19,399 nucleotides of DNA from Methanosarcinales archaeon (GCA_025464345.1 JAODGP010000008.1:1-19399), one strand, 5' to 3'; counted from the first letter of the stretch, positions 7,359 through 15,579 are shown. Translations and numbers: made by a program. Notes: generated by a model not told the origin, from the sequence alone.

Positions 7359-8004
7359 GATAATAGAGGGCGTGAGTCCGACCCGTATGGAATTGCTCCG
7401 GCTGGGCAGGAGGGAGAAGTTAGCGGAGAAAGGGCATGACCTGCTCAGGGAGAAGCGGGATGCGCTTATCGGTGAATTCCTGGATGTCGTGTCTGAAGTA
7501 CGGGATATGAGGAAGGAAGTGGAGGCGAAATTGAGCGAAGCTTTTGAGCACTTAATAATCGCAGAAGCGCTGATTGGTGTGGATCAGGTGCAACAGCTCT
7601 CCATGACAGCCATGCGTGAGATAGCCCTGGATGCTTCTATAAGGAGTATAATGGGTGTGCAGGTGCCCATTCTGGAATTCTCGGGAGAAACCGTGAGGAA
7701 GCTCAACGAACGTGGTTACAGCCTGTTTAACTCCTCTGCCGCGCTGGACAGGTGTGCGAGAAGCTTTGAAGAGGCGTTAGCGCTGATAATAAAGCTGGGT
7801 GAGGTGGAAGAAGCGGTACGAAAACTCGCAATTGAGGTGGAGAAGACGAAGAGACGAGTTAATGCGCTGGAATACATCATGATACCTCGTTTAAAAGCGA
7901 CCCGGAAATACATACGGATGCGACTTGAGGAGATGGAGCGAGAGAATTTCACGAGATTGAAGAAGATAAAAGCCATGCTTGAGCGCAGGAGTGAAGGGGG
8001 ATAA
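7351..8004 (+). CDS. atpD: A/V-type ATP synthase subunit D (central stalk)
   Basis: Subunit D forms the coiled-coil rotor shaft inside the A3B3 head of the archaeal ATP synthase and passes rotation from the membrane ring. The N-terminal PTRMELLRLGRREKLAEKGH and KRDALIGEF, and the C-terminal helix RRVNALEYIMIPRLKATRKYI, are diagnostic. At 217 residues it is of normal length. The ATG overlaps the end of rpl6 by 8 bases, and a single base separates its stop from the srp54 start, so translation is probably coupled. No other A-type ATPase subunit is in the window, although atpD usually ends the atpHIKECFABD operon. Confidence 0.95.
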   Translation: MPEIIEGVSPTRMELLRLGRREKLAEKGHDLLREKRDALIGEFLDVVSEVRDMRKEVEAKLSEAFEHLIIAEALIGVDQVQQLSMTAMREIALDASIRSIMGVQVPILEFSGETVRKLNERGYSLFNSSAALDRCARSFEEALALIIKLGEVEEAVRKLAIEVEKTKRRVNALEYIMIPRLKATRKYIRMRLEEMERENFTRLKKIKAMLERRSEGG

Positions 8005-8005
8005 A

Positions 8006-9340
8006 ATGCTGGACAGGCTAAGCAGCTCGTTGAAGGAAGCGGTGAGGAAGATAGTAACCTCAAAGCGTATAGATAAGCGAACAGTTGACGAGCTGGTCCG
8101 AGATCTCCAGCGGGCTTTGATACAGGCTGATGTCAAGATCTCGATCGTGAAGGAGCTATCGAATCGTGTGAGAGAGCGAGCCCTGAAGGAGAAACTGGTT
8201 CTGAACCCACGTGAGCATGTTATTAAGGTACTCTACGAGGAATTGATCGGCATTCTGGGCAAGAGCGTGGATATACCCCTGACGAAGCAGAAGATATTGA
8301 TGGTCGGCTTGCATGGCTCGGGTAAGACCTCCTCATGTGCGAAATTAGCGCGTTATTTCCAGAAGAAAGGGTTGAAACCCGCGGTCATCTGTGCTGATGT
8401 TTATAGACCCGCGGCATCCGATCAGCTAAAACAGCTCTGCTCACAGATCAGTGTGCCGTTCTTCGATAGCAACTCCTGTGGCAAGAAGGACGTGATTGAG
8501 ATAGTGAAAGCGGGCGTAAAGGAGTTTGCCAGGTATGATGTCCAGATAATAGATACTGCGGGTCGGCACGCACTCGAATCAGATATGATAGATGAGCTAA
8601 GGCGCATAAGTGCAGAACTAAGCCCGGAGCAGCGGCTTCTTGTGCTCGATGCCGCCATTGGACAGCAGGCATCGAGACAGGCGAAGGCATTTGACGAGGC
8701 TATTGGCATAACCGGCATAATAATAACCAAGATGGATGGTACAGCGAAGGGGGGTGGTGCGCTATCTGCTGTTGAGGAGACCGGCTCCGGTATCGCATTC
8801 CTCGGTACAGGTGAGAAACTTGACGATTTCGAACGGTTTGAACCTGACAGGTTCGTATCGCGACTGCTCGGTATGGGCGATATAAAGACATTGATAGAGC
8901 TGGCGGATGAGCGCCTGGACAAAGAAGAGTTAGAGACCACACTGAGGGGTAAATTCACACTTAACGACCTCTACGCGCAGTTAGAGGCGCTGCGCAAGAT
9001 GGGTCCGTTCAAGAAACTGATACAGATGCTGCCGCTTGGTGGGCTGGATCTGAACATTGACGATGCCCTTTACCAGGTGACCGAGGACAAGCTGAAGCGA
9101 TTCAGGGTGATTATGGATTCCATGACGGAAGAGGAGCGTAACGAGCCGAAGATAATAGACGGTTCGAGACTGAGGAGGATAGCAACAGGCTCGGGTACCA
9201 CAACAGCGGAGGTGAAGGAGCTATTAAAGTACCATCGAATGATGCAGAGGATGATCAAGAGCTTCTCTTCAACAAGGGGCAGGGGTAAAATCCCGACGAT
9301 GCGTGGTATACCCCTGAAGATGATGAAGAACCTGAAATAA
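8006..9340 (+). CDS. srp54: Signal recognition particle protein SRP54
   Basis: SRP54 is the GTPase that binds signal sequences and SRP RNA and docks with FtsY to deliver nascent membrane and secreted proteins. The 444-residue protein has the N domain helices, the G1 loop GLHGSGKTSSCAKLA, the motif CADVYRPAASDQL, DTAGRH and TKMDGTAKGGGA. It also has the closing loop FLGTGEKLDDFERFEP and an M domain with the RNA-binding DGSRLRRIATGSG. The start at 8006 is fixed by gaaggggg at 7993-8000 and by the N-terminal MLDRLSSSLKEAVRK. An upstream in-frame start at 7979 would lie inside atpD and is not needed. Confidence 0.97.
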   Translation: MLDRLSSSLKEAVRKIVTSKRIDKRTVDELVRDLQRALIQADVKISIVKELSNRVRERALKEKLVLNPREHVIKVLYEELIGILGKSVDIPLTKQKILMVGLHGSGKTSSCAKLARYFQKKGLKPAVICADVYRPAASDQLKQLCSQISVPFFDSNSCGKKDVIEIVKAGVKEFARYDVQIIDTAGRHALESDMIDELRRISAELSPEQRLLVLDAAIGQQASRQAKAFDEAIGITGIIITKMDGTAKGGGALSAVEETGSGIAFLGTGEKLDDFERFEPDRFVSRLLGMGDIKTLIELADERLDKEELETTLRGKFTLNDLYAQLEALRKMGPFKKLIQMLPLGGLDLNIDDALYQVTEDKLKRFRVIMDSMTEEERNEPKIIDGSRLRRIATGSGTTTAEVKELLKYHRMMQRMIKSFSSTRGRGKIPTMRGIPLKMMKNLK

Positions 9341-9349
9341 TGACCTTAA

Positions 9350-9961
9350 ATGGCTATTGATTCCCTGCTGCGTGCATTTGTGGACAACTGGCGTTCATCG
9401 CGTAGGATAGTGGAGCTCATCGCTGCGACCGGCGTGTCGCCCGATCTGCTATCCATTCTCTCTTTGCTGTTTGCCGCACTCGCCGGGCTGATCTTCGCCA
9501 TCGCGGATCCGGAGTTACTGCTGCTGGCTGGCTTTCTCGTGGCTATAAATGCGATTCTGGACACCGTTGATGGTATTCTCGCACGTGTGATCGGCACAGC
9601 GAGCCGGCGGGGCGATTTCCTCGACCATGTGATTGACCGGTATGCCGATATGTTCATCATCTGCGGTATCATATTCGGGCGTTATGTGCGCTGGGAGATA
9701 GGACTGCTGGCGATTATTGGCATTCTTCTCACATCTTATATGGGTACACAGGCGCAGGCGGTGGGGCTTGGCAGGATATACGGTGGCATCGCTGGCAGAG
9801 CGGATCGCCTGTTGCTTGTAATTGCTGCTGCGGTACTTACATGGCTGTATCCATATCCAGTCTGTGGCTACTCGTTTCTCGGCTGGTGCATGCTCATCTT
9901 CGCAGTGCTTTGCAATATCACCGCATTACAGCGGTTCTTTTATGCATGGAAGCGTTTATAA
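9350..9961 (+). CDS. CDP-alcohol phosphatidyltransferase family, archaetidylinositol phosphate synthase-like
   Basis: This integral membrane enzyme transfers a lipid phosphate from a CDP-activated donor to a polar alcohol during archaeal phospholipid synthesis. The whole catalytic signature is present: D71, D74-G75, A78-R79, G88, D92 and D96 in the family pattern DxxDGxxARx8GxxxDxxxD. About six hydrophobic segments cover the 203 residues. Among archaeal members it most resembles enzymes that use CDP-archaeol and inositol phosphate, but the head-group substrate cannot be proven from sequence. It follows srp54 by 9 bases and closes the rpl6 operon. Its last 44 bases overlap the 3' end of the opposing aminotransferase. 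Confidence 0.88.
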   Translation: MAIDSLLRAFVDNWRSSRRIVELIAATGVSPDLLSILSLLFAALAGLIFAIADPELLLLAGFLVAINAILDTVDGILARVIGTASRRGDFLDHVIDRYADMFIICGIIFGRYVRWEIGLLAIIGILLTSYMGTQAQAVGLGRIYGGIAGRADRLLLVIAAAVLTWLYPYPVCGYSFLGWCMLIFAVLCNITALQRFFYAWKRL

Positions 9962-11066
9962 CCCCCTGTATTACGGCAATTGCCTGTCTGAGCATCTCAA
10001 TATTCGCGGCGTATGATATTCGCACGTGATTCCTGCCACGGTAGCCGAAAGCCGAGCCGGGTGTAACGACAACGCCCCTCTGTCTGAGCTGCTCTACAAA
10101 TTCAGATTCGTCATCAACCTCGGGGAAGACATAAAATGCCCCTCTTGGCACCGGGAACTGGAAGCCCAGCCTGTGAAGTTCAGATATGAGGTAATCCCTT
10201 CTCTCTTTAAATGCGGCTCGCATCTCGCTGACACAATCCTGGGGACCTGTGATGGCGGCAAGTGCGGCTCTCTGTGATATTGATGACGCACATGCCTGTA
10301 TATACTGGTGCACCTTCAGCATCGGCTCTATGTATTCCTCACGGGCAGCGACATAGCCCAGTCGGAACCCGGTCATTGCATACGTCTTGGATACCGCATT
10401 CACGGTGATGACATCATCATAGAACCTCGCGGGACTTATGTGCTCTGCACCATCGTATACGAGATGCTCGTAGACCTCGTCCGAGATGATGGTTATGTTA
10501 TGGTCTGATGCGAGTTCAGCAATGGCTTTTATACTATCGCGTGTCTCTACTGCGCCTGTGGGGTTCGCAGGTGAGTTTATAATGAGCACGCTCGTCCTGC
10601 TGGTGATTCTTTCGTTCAGTCCTTCTATCGAGATTGTATAGTCGTCATTCAGTGGTATGCCGACCGGTATTGCATCGGCTAACCTCACCAGTGGCGGATA
10701 GGATACAAAACCCGGATCCGGGATAAGTACTTCATCACCATGTTCTGCTACCGACAGTATGGCGATATGGAGTGCTTCACTCGCGCCCGAGGTGACAATT
10801 ATCTCGTCAGGGCTGAATGACAAGCCGTTTTCCGAGCGAAACTTCGCACTGATTGCGTCTCGCAGTTCGGGTATGCCCTTATTGAATGTGTAACCGGTGA
10901 AGCCCGAATTGAGCGCCTGAGCAGCTGCGGCTTTTATATGTGCGGGTGTATCGAAATCGGGCTCGCCAAGACCGAGATTGATGCTTTGCGATGATGCGGC
11001 TTCAAATGCGCGTCTGATGCCCGATATCTCAATCTTCTCAACCCGGGATGCTATTCGCTTCGCCAT
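9918..11066 (-). CDS. PLP-dependent class I/II aminotransferase (aspartate/aromatic type)
   Basis: This fold-type I aminotransferase has 382 residues. Visible family features are the N-terminal LGLGEPDFDTPAHI, the cofactor phosphate loop SGASEAL, INSPANPTGAV, the pyridine-nitrogen Asp in ISDEVYEHLVYDG, and the Schiff-base lysine K227 in NAVSKTYAMTGFRLGY. The substrate-carboxylate arginine lies in NHVRISYA. The closest functional group is archaeal aspartate, aromatic or branched-chain aminotransferases; the substrate cannot be fixed. The last dozen residues (NASMHKRTAVMR) look like a non-conserved tail created by reading into the end of the opposing lipid gene, which it overlaps by 44 bases. 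Confidence 0.92.
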   Translation of the reverse strand: MAKRIASRVEKIEISGIRRAFEAASSQSINLGLGEPDFDTPAHIKAAAAQALNSGFTGYTFNKGIPELRDAISAKFRSENGLSFSPDEIIVTSGASEALHIAILSVAEHGDEVLIPDPGFVSYPPLVRLADAIPVGIPLNDDYTISIEGLNERITSRTSVLIINSPANPTGAVETRDSIKAIAELASDHNITIISDEVYEHLVYDGAEHISPARFYDDVITVNAVSKTYAMTGFRLGYVAAREEYIEPMLKVHQYIQACASSISQRAALAAITGPQDCVSEMRAAFKERRDYLISELHRLGFQFPVPRGAFYVFPEVDDESEFVEQLRQRGVVVTPGSAFGYRGRNHVRISYAANIEMLRQAIAVIQGVINASMHKRTAVMR

Positions 11067-11090
11067 CTCTTAAATTCATTTGCTCATACA

Positions 11091-11099
11091 ATTTAAATT
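11091..11099 (-). promoter_or_regulatory. TATA-like element of the aminotransferase
   Basis: The A/T box aatttaaat on the minus strand is centred about 29 bases from the ATG at 11066. It would yield a leaderless or nearly leaderless transcript. Confidence 0.4.
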
Positions 11100-11171
11100 T
11101 TGTGTGTTGAGAGCGTGAGTTCGGGTTCATCATGACATAACAACGAAGTTTTAGAAGCTGCGGAAGGGAGC

Positions 11172-11179
11172 TTTTATAA
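11172..11179 (+). promoter_or_regulatory. TATA box of the TauE/SafE permease gene
   Basis: TTTTATAA lies 42 bases before the ATG at 11221. A transcript would begin near 11200, leaving a short leader with the Shine-Dalgarno ggtga at 11209-11213. Confidence 0.5.
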
Positions 11180-11220
11180 GAAAGAATAATATCTACGCAA
11201 TAGTAACTGGTGAATAAAGG

Positions 11221-11973
11221 ATGAACATGTTAATACAAATTATAATTCTCTTCTTCATCGGTCTATTTTCGGGCTTTATGAGCGGTATGTTCGGGATAGG
11301 CGGCGGATCTGTGAGGATACCACTACTCAATCTCGCAGGCTTGCATTTACTCCATGCCTTCGCAATTAACCTCTTTGTTATACCTTTCTCGTCCGTTATA
11401 GGGGCTATAACGCACAGGAGGAATATAGACTGGCATATTGCGTGGTATGTGATTGCAGGCGGCACCTTAGGCTCGGTAACAGGGGCGTTTCTCGTGGGGC
11501 TGCTAAGTTCATTGATGCTGGCATTCATCTTCGCTGGCGTCTCAGGCATAACCGTATTGGGGATGTATCTTGATAGAATCGCACCAGGGCTATATCAGCA
11601 AATAAATCCAGGCTTAAAGAGCATTATACCACTTGCTTTCGTATTGAATCTGCTAATCGGCATGCGAGGAGGCAGTGGCGGCTCGCTCTTCCCCCCGTTT
11701 CTGCGTGCAATGAAGCTGGATGTCCACAGTGCAGTAGCCACATCATTGCTCGTGACCGTTTTCACCGCACTCGCAGCTATTATCGTGTACTGGAATCGTG
11801 GCGATATCAGATGGTCACCTGCGGTATTCGTGCTCGCAGGGTCTGTGATAGGCGTGAGGGTGGGCAGTAAGATGTCATTAAAGACGAAGCCATTCTGGCT
11901 GGAACTCGGGCTATCAATATTCGTCATCCTTCTGGCATTGATTGTCATATATAAAGCGCTATCCACGTGGTGA
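11221..11973 (+). CDS. TauE/SafE family membrane permease
   Basis: The 250-residue protein is nearly all hydrophobic, with seven or eight predicted membrane helices in two internally similar halves, as usual for this family of putative sulfite, sulfonate or organosulfur exporters. Each half starts with the glycine-rich motif: SGMFGIGGGSVRIP in the first helix and IGMRGGSGGSLFPPFL near residue 150. The start is set by ggtga seven bases upstream. The substrate is unknown. The next gene on the same strand encodes an anchored protein but has its own TATA element, so a joint role is only suggested by position. Confidence 0.9.
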   Translation: MNMLIQIIILFFIGLFSGFMSGMFGIGGGSVRIPLLNLAGLHLLHAFAINLFVIPFSSVIGAITHRRNIDWHIAWYVIAGGTLGSVTGAFLVGLLSSLMLAFIFAGVSGITVLGMYLDRIAPGLYQQINPGLKSIIPLAFVLNLLIGMRGGSGGSLFPPFLRAMKLDVHSAVATSLLVTVFTALAAIIVYWNRGDIRWSPAVFVLAGSVIGVRVGSKMSLKTKPFWLELGLSIFVILLALIVIYKALSTW

Positions 11974-11984
11974 GATGTTAGTGG

Positions 11985-11991
11985 TTTATAT
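11985..11991 (+). promoter_or_regulatory. TATA box before the anchored protein gene
   Basis: TTTATAT follows the permease stop and would start transcription near 12013. That leaves a leader of about 54 bases before the preferred ATG at 12067. Confidence 0.4.
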
Positions 11992-12066
11992 GCTCATCTT
12001 CCAAAGACGAATTGTGTGAAATGGCAGTATCCGCGGGATACGATGTGGATAAGGAGGGGCGTTGAA

Positions 12067-12591
12067 ATGATGAATAAGAAAATCATTCTGATTGCTATTG
12101 CTATCCTGATAGTAGCGGTGGCATATTCTTATCATGCACCGCCGTCACCGGGTGTGAATGCATCAGAAATCGCACCTGACGAGCTCCTTGGCATGGATAA
12201 AATAGTGGTAGCCAGCGGTGAGGATGCCTTAAAGCTTGTTAAACAATCACATACCGGGAGAATCGAACATGTCAGGGATGTGGCAATCGTGCATTACATG
12301 AAAGAAGGGAAATACTTAACGCTGTGGCTAACTCTGTATCCAGACGATACGATTGCAAAGAACGAAACCGAGAAGATGGTGGAGGGCATGCGAAAGTGGG
12401 GTGGCAGTTGGGCATCCAGCTTGAAGGAGGTTACAATCGCTGATAAACGGGTGTATCAAACCTCCTCAGACAGCGTGCCACACTACTTCTGGGCGGACAG
12501 AGAATGGGCGTTTTATATTATACTGCATAACTTCACGGAAGACGAAGTCGCCGAGATTATTAATGCGATTCCCGGCGATAGCGATTTTTAG
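12067..12591 (+). CDS. Membrane-anchored or exported protein of unknown function
   Basis: I do not recognise this family. The 174-residue product starts with two lysines and a hydrophobic helix of about 16 residues (KKIILIAIAILIVAVAY), then a proline-rich linker and a soluble domain of about 140 residues. There is no lipobox cysteine, so the helix is either an uncleaved anchor or a signal peptide, with the domain outside the cell. The domain is rich in Trp and Tyr (WLTLYPDD, KWGGSWASSL, HYFWADREWAFYII) and looks like a compact alpha/beta fold. The start at 12067 has a strong ribosome binding site, aaggagggg at 12051-12059. A longer in-frame start (GTG at 12016) would place charged residues before the helix. 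It follows the TauE/SafE permease on the same strand. Confidence 0.7.
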   Translation: MMNKKIILIAIAILIVAVAYSYHAPPSPGVNASEIAPDELLGMDKIVVASGEDALKLVKQSHTGRIEHVRDVAIVHYMKEGKYLTLWLTLYPDDTIAKNETEKMVEGMRKWGGSWASSLKEVTIADKRVYQTSSDSVPHYFWADREWAFYIILHNFTEDEVAEIINAIPGDSDF

Positions 12592-12610
12592 AACCTCAGG
12601 ATCACACATA

Positions 12611-12619
12611 ACTTTTTAT
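12611..12619 (+). promoter_or_regulatory. TATA-like element upstream of enolase
   Basis: The element actttttat would start transcription near 12638-12640, leaving a leader of about 50 bases before the enolase ATG. No Shine-Dalgarno directly precedes that ATG. Confidence 0.4.
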
Positions 12620-12690
12620 GATGGCATGTCTAACCTTATGGAAGGAGAGACAGATCGGAACGCGTTTACCTGATATGGAAGTACAGACAC

Positions 12691-13935
12691 ATGATAGAGA
12701 TAACAGGAGTAAAAGGGAGGGAGATTTTGGATTCTCGCGGTAATCCCACGGTAGAGGTGGAAGTATATACAGAGAATGGCTATGGACGGGCGAGTGTGCC
12801 TTCCGGTGCATCAACGGGCAGAAGAGAGGCATATGAGAAACGAGATGGTGATACCAGCCGATTCGGTGGCAGAGGCGTCCTCAACGCCGTCGAGATGGTC
12901 AATACCGAGATAAGGGACGCACTCACCGGTATGGATGTCCTCGACCAGGCGAATATAGACAGGCAGCTGATTGAGCTTGACGGCACGGATAACAAATCAC
13001 GGCTGGGTGCAAATGCCATCGTCGGTGCGTCCATGGCGGTATGCCGTGCCGCAGCGAACTCGCTAAACAAGCCGCTGTTCCGTTACATCGCTGAGGATAT
13101 TCTCGGCGGGCACTCAGTAGGGCTACCGATACCGGTGATGAACGTGATAAATGGCGGTAAACACGCCGGTAACGAATTGAGCATCCAGGAGTTCCTTATA
13201 TTGCCATCCGGCTATCAACGTTATGCCGATAATTTAAGAGCCGGTGTGGAGACTTACCATGCACTTAAGACGGTATTGAAACGCCGTTACGGCACGATAG
13301 CCACGAATATAGGCGACGAAGGCGGGTATGCACCACCGATGAAGCGAACAGATGAGCCGCTGGATGCTATAATGGCGGCGATAAGAGAAGCGGGCTATAC
13401 CGGGCGTGAGATAAAACTTGGCATAGATGCCGCTGCTTCTTCTTTCTTCAATGCCGGTAAATACAGGATAGACGGCACCGCGAAGACAGGGGAAGAGCTG
13501 CTCGAATTCTATCAGGCATTACTGGACAGCTACCCGATAGAACTGATAGAAGACCCGTTTGAGGAGGAATCGTTCTCGCTATTCAGTGCCATTACAGCGA
13601 AGATGCCACAGGTGATAATCGTCGGTGACGACCTCTTCGTGACGAATGTGCAACGGCTGCGGAAGGGTATAGAGCACGGAGCAGCAAATGCCGTTCTGCT
13701 CAAATTGAACCAGATAGGGAGTGTAACAGAGACGATTGAGACGGCACGAGTCGCAAAAGAGAACGGCTATAAGTGCGTGGTCAGTCACAGGTCGGGAGAG
13801 ACCGAGGATACGTTCATCGCTGATTTCGCCGTCGCAATAAATGCAGAGTTCATAAAGACCGGTGCACCCGCAAGGGGTGAACGGACATGCAAATACAACC
13901 AGCTACTCAGGATAGAGAATGTGTTAGCTGAATGA
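12691..13935 (+). CDS. eno: Enolase
   Basis: Enolase interconverts 2-phosphoglycerate and phosphoenolpyruvate in glycolysis and gluconeogenesis. The 414-residue protein is complete and has all catalytic features: the mobile loop SGASTG, H157, the general acid E210 in GDEGGYAP, magnesium ligands D246, E287 (EDPFEEE) and D313 (GDDLFVTN), the general base K338 in LLKLNQIG, and SHRSGETED. The N-terminal REILDSRGNPTVEVEV fixes the start near 12691. Its TGA overlaps the ATG of the next gene (ATGA), so the two are probably translated together. Confidence 0.98.
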   Translation: MIEITGVKGREILDSRGNPTVEVEVYTENGYGRASVPSGASTGRREAYEKRDGDTSRFGGRGVLNAVEMVNTEIRDALTGMDVLDQANIDRQLIELDGTDNKSRLGANAIVGASMAVCRAAANSLNKPLFRYIAEDILGGHSVGLPIPVMNVINGGKHAGNELSIQEFLILPSGYQRYADNLRAGVETYHALKTVLKRRYGTIATNIGDEGGYAPPMKRTDEPLDAIMAAIREAGYTGREIKLGIDAAASSFFNAGKYRIDGTAKTGEELLEFYQALLDSYPIELIEDPFEEESFSLFSAITAKMPQVIIVGDDLFVTNVQRLRKGIEHGAANAVLLKLNQIGSVTETIETARVAKENGYKCVVSHRSGETEDTFIADFAVAINAEFIKTGAPARGERTCKYNQLLRIENVLAE

Positions 13936-14963
13936 ATCCACGGCAGCATGTGCAGAACATAGAGCACTGTGTGCATGGTGGTTGCTCTATACGTGGTATA
14001 AAGGATTTCAGTGTGAATTTGAACCCTTATGGACCTCCTGATTTCGTATTTGATGCGCTTAAAGCGGGTATAGAGGAGATAAGGCACTATCCTGATGTGG
14101 AATGCACCGCATTGAAGACCCGGATAGCACGTAAATTCGGCTGCTCGCAATCGGAGATACTCGTGGCTGCGGGTGTCACCGAACTCATACAGCTCATTGC
14201 TATCGGGTTCGTGAAGACCCGTGCGATTATTCCCGCACACACATACGGTGAATACGAGAGAGCGGTTAGAATCGCCGGTGCGGCGGTGAAGAAGGTGGAG
14301 ATGCCGTGCCTGAGGATAGTGCCGGAGCTCATATTTGAGGAGATGCAGCCCGGGGATGTGATATTCCTCTGCAACCCAAATAACCCGACGGGATTTTATA
14401 TGGGTGAGAGAGAGATAGCGGCACTGGTAGAGGAAGCGGAGAGGCGCGATGCACTGCTCGTGCTGGATGAAGCATATGTGGATTTCGTGAATGACTCTTT
14501 CGCTTCCCATTCATACATCCGTTCCACAGCCAATCTGCTCATACTGCGCTCGCTCACAAAATCGTTCGCCGTGCCCGGTGTGAGGATAGGCTATGCACTC
14601 GGCTCAGAGCACATTATAAGGGTGTTACATAGCTTGAAAGCGCCGTGGAGTGTGAGCGTATTAGCGGAGCGTGTGGGTATGGCTGTGTTGAGTGCCGCGG
14701 GTGATGAGTTCCTCAGAGAGACAAGAGCGAAGATATTGCGGAGTAAGAGGCGAATAGAACCCGCACTGGGTATCCATTCGGATGCAAACTTCTATATCCT
14801 CGATACCGGTCGTCCCTCTACCGATGTGAGGGCGGAATTACTGCGTAACGGCATCGCTGTGCGCGACTGCACATCGTTCGGACTGCCATCACACATAAGG
14901 TTCTCGGTTCAGAGAGACGAGGATAACGAATTGCTCATTCAAAAGCTCAGGGAATTCATATAA
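13932..14963 (+). CDS. cobD: CobD-like threonine-phosphate decarboxylase (HisC-related)
   Basis: This fold-type I PLP enzyme has 343 residues. The N-terminal HGG with DFSVNLNPYGPP (about 15-36) follows the CobD pattern (DFSxNxNPxGPP) rather than the SNENP of HisC. The cofactor lysine is K210 in RSLTKSFAVPGVRIGY, preceded by CNPNNPTG and the pyridine Asp in VLDEAYVDF. CobD turns L-threonine O-3-phosphate into (R)-1-aminopropan-2-ol phosphate, the linker of the cobamide nucleotide loop. No other cobalamin gene is in the window and its operon partner is enolase, so a histidinol-phosphate aminotransferase role remains the main alternative. Confidence 0.72.
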   Translation: MNPRQHVQNIEHCVHGGCSIRGIKDFSVNLNPYGPPDFVFDALKAGIEEIRHYPDVECTALKTRIARKFGCSQSEILVAAGVTELIQLIAIGFVKTRAIIPAHTYGEYERAVRIAGAAVKKVEMPCLRIVPELIFEEMQPGDVIFLCNPNNPTGFYMGEREIAALVEEAERRDALLVLDEAYVDFVNDSFASHSYIRSTANLLILRSLTKSFAVPGVRIGYALGSEHIIRVLHSLKAPWSVSVLAERVGMAVLSAAGDEFLRETRAKILRSKRRIEPALGIHSDANFYILDTGRPSTDVRAELLRNGIAVRDCTSFGLPSHIRFSVQRDEDNELLIQKLREFI

Positions 14964-15013
14964 GCTACGCCCAAACTGCGGCGAACTTCGTATATCCCCG
15001 TTAAACGAAAATA

Positions 15014-15021
15014 TTTTTATT
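15014..15021 (+). promoter_or_regulatory. TATA box of the pRiA4b ORF-3-like gene
   Basis: TTTTTATT is centred about 26 bases before the ATG at 15043, which has no Shine-Dalgarno. A leaderless transcript is likely. Confidence 0.5.
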
Positions 15022-15042
15022 TACCAGACGAAATTTAGTAAC

Positions 15043-15579
15043 ATGGAGAAGGTATACGTATTCAAGGTTGCTTTGAAGTATCGGAAAGGGCTCTGGCGTC
15101 GCATTGAGATTAAAGGTAGCCAGAAACTCGCTGATTTCGACCATATCATCCGTATTGCATTCAATCATGATACGTGGGATCATCTGAGCGAATTCTTTAC
15201 AGGGCAGTGGTCACGGGGAGGCTTTGGCGAGATCAACCCCGAAGGCGGTGGCAGTGGTGCAGGGATACGAATTAAGCAACTTAGATTATCTGAAGGAGAT
15301 AAATTGGGCTATATCTACGACTTCGGCGATCAAATCCAGCATATTATCACCTTAGAGAAGATAGTGGAACCCGAAGAGGGTGCTGAATATCCTCGTGTGA
15401 TTGCACAGAACAAGCCGAGATATCGTTACTGTGAGAGGTGCAAGAGGGAAGGGAAGAAGACCATTGCCACATGGATCTGTATTGAATGCTCAGAGCGAGA
15501 AGGAAGAGACGTGCTTCTGTGTGAGGATTGCTTAGAGAAGGAGCATGAGGATCACTATGCAGATGAAATACTCTATTGA
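15043..15579 (+). CDS. pRiA4b ORF-3-like protein with C-terminal zinc-binding domain
   Basis: Residues 1-120 match the plasmid pRiA4b ORF-3 family: a start like YVFKVALKYRKGLWRRIEI, a DFDHIIRIAF helix and the hallmark YIYDFGDQIQHIITLEKI (91-108). The function of this family is not established, though it is often found on plasmids and mobile elements. Residues 128-171 add a cysteine/histidine cluster: C130, C133, C146, C149, C160, C163, H168 and H171. It is enough for two zinc ions and arranged like a B-box or related treble-clef finger, which suggests protein or nucleic acid binding. The gene sits alone with its own promoter, 57 bases before the preferred start of the phosphohexomutase. Confidence 0.8.
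   Translation: MEKVYVFKVALKYRKGLWRRIEIKGSQKLADFDHIIRIAFNHDTWDHLSEFFTGQWSRGGFGEINPEGGGSGAGIRIKQLRLSEGDKLGYIYDFGDQIQHIITLEKIVEPEEGAEYPRVIAQNKPRYRYCERCKREGKKTIATWICIECSEREGRDVLLCEDCLEKEHEDHYADEILY

Noticed and set aside
13785..14510. 241-codon minus-strand frame opposite the enolase end and the cobD-like gene
   Set aside because: Both strands cannot be coding here. The plus-strand genes have full catalytic motifs, and this product is His/Tyr/Cys-rich with no motif.
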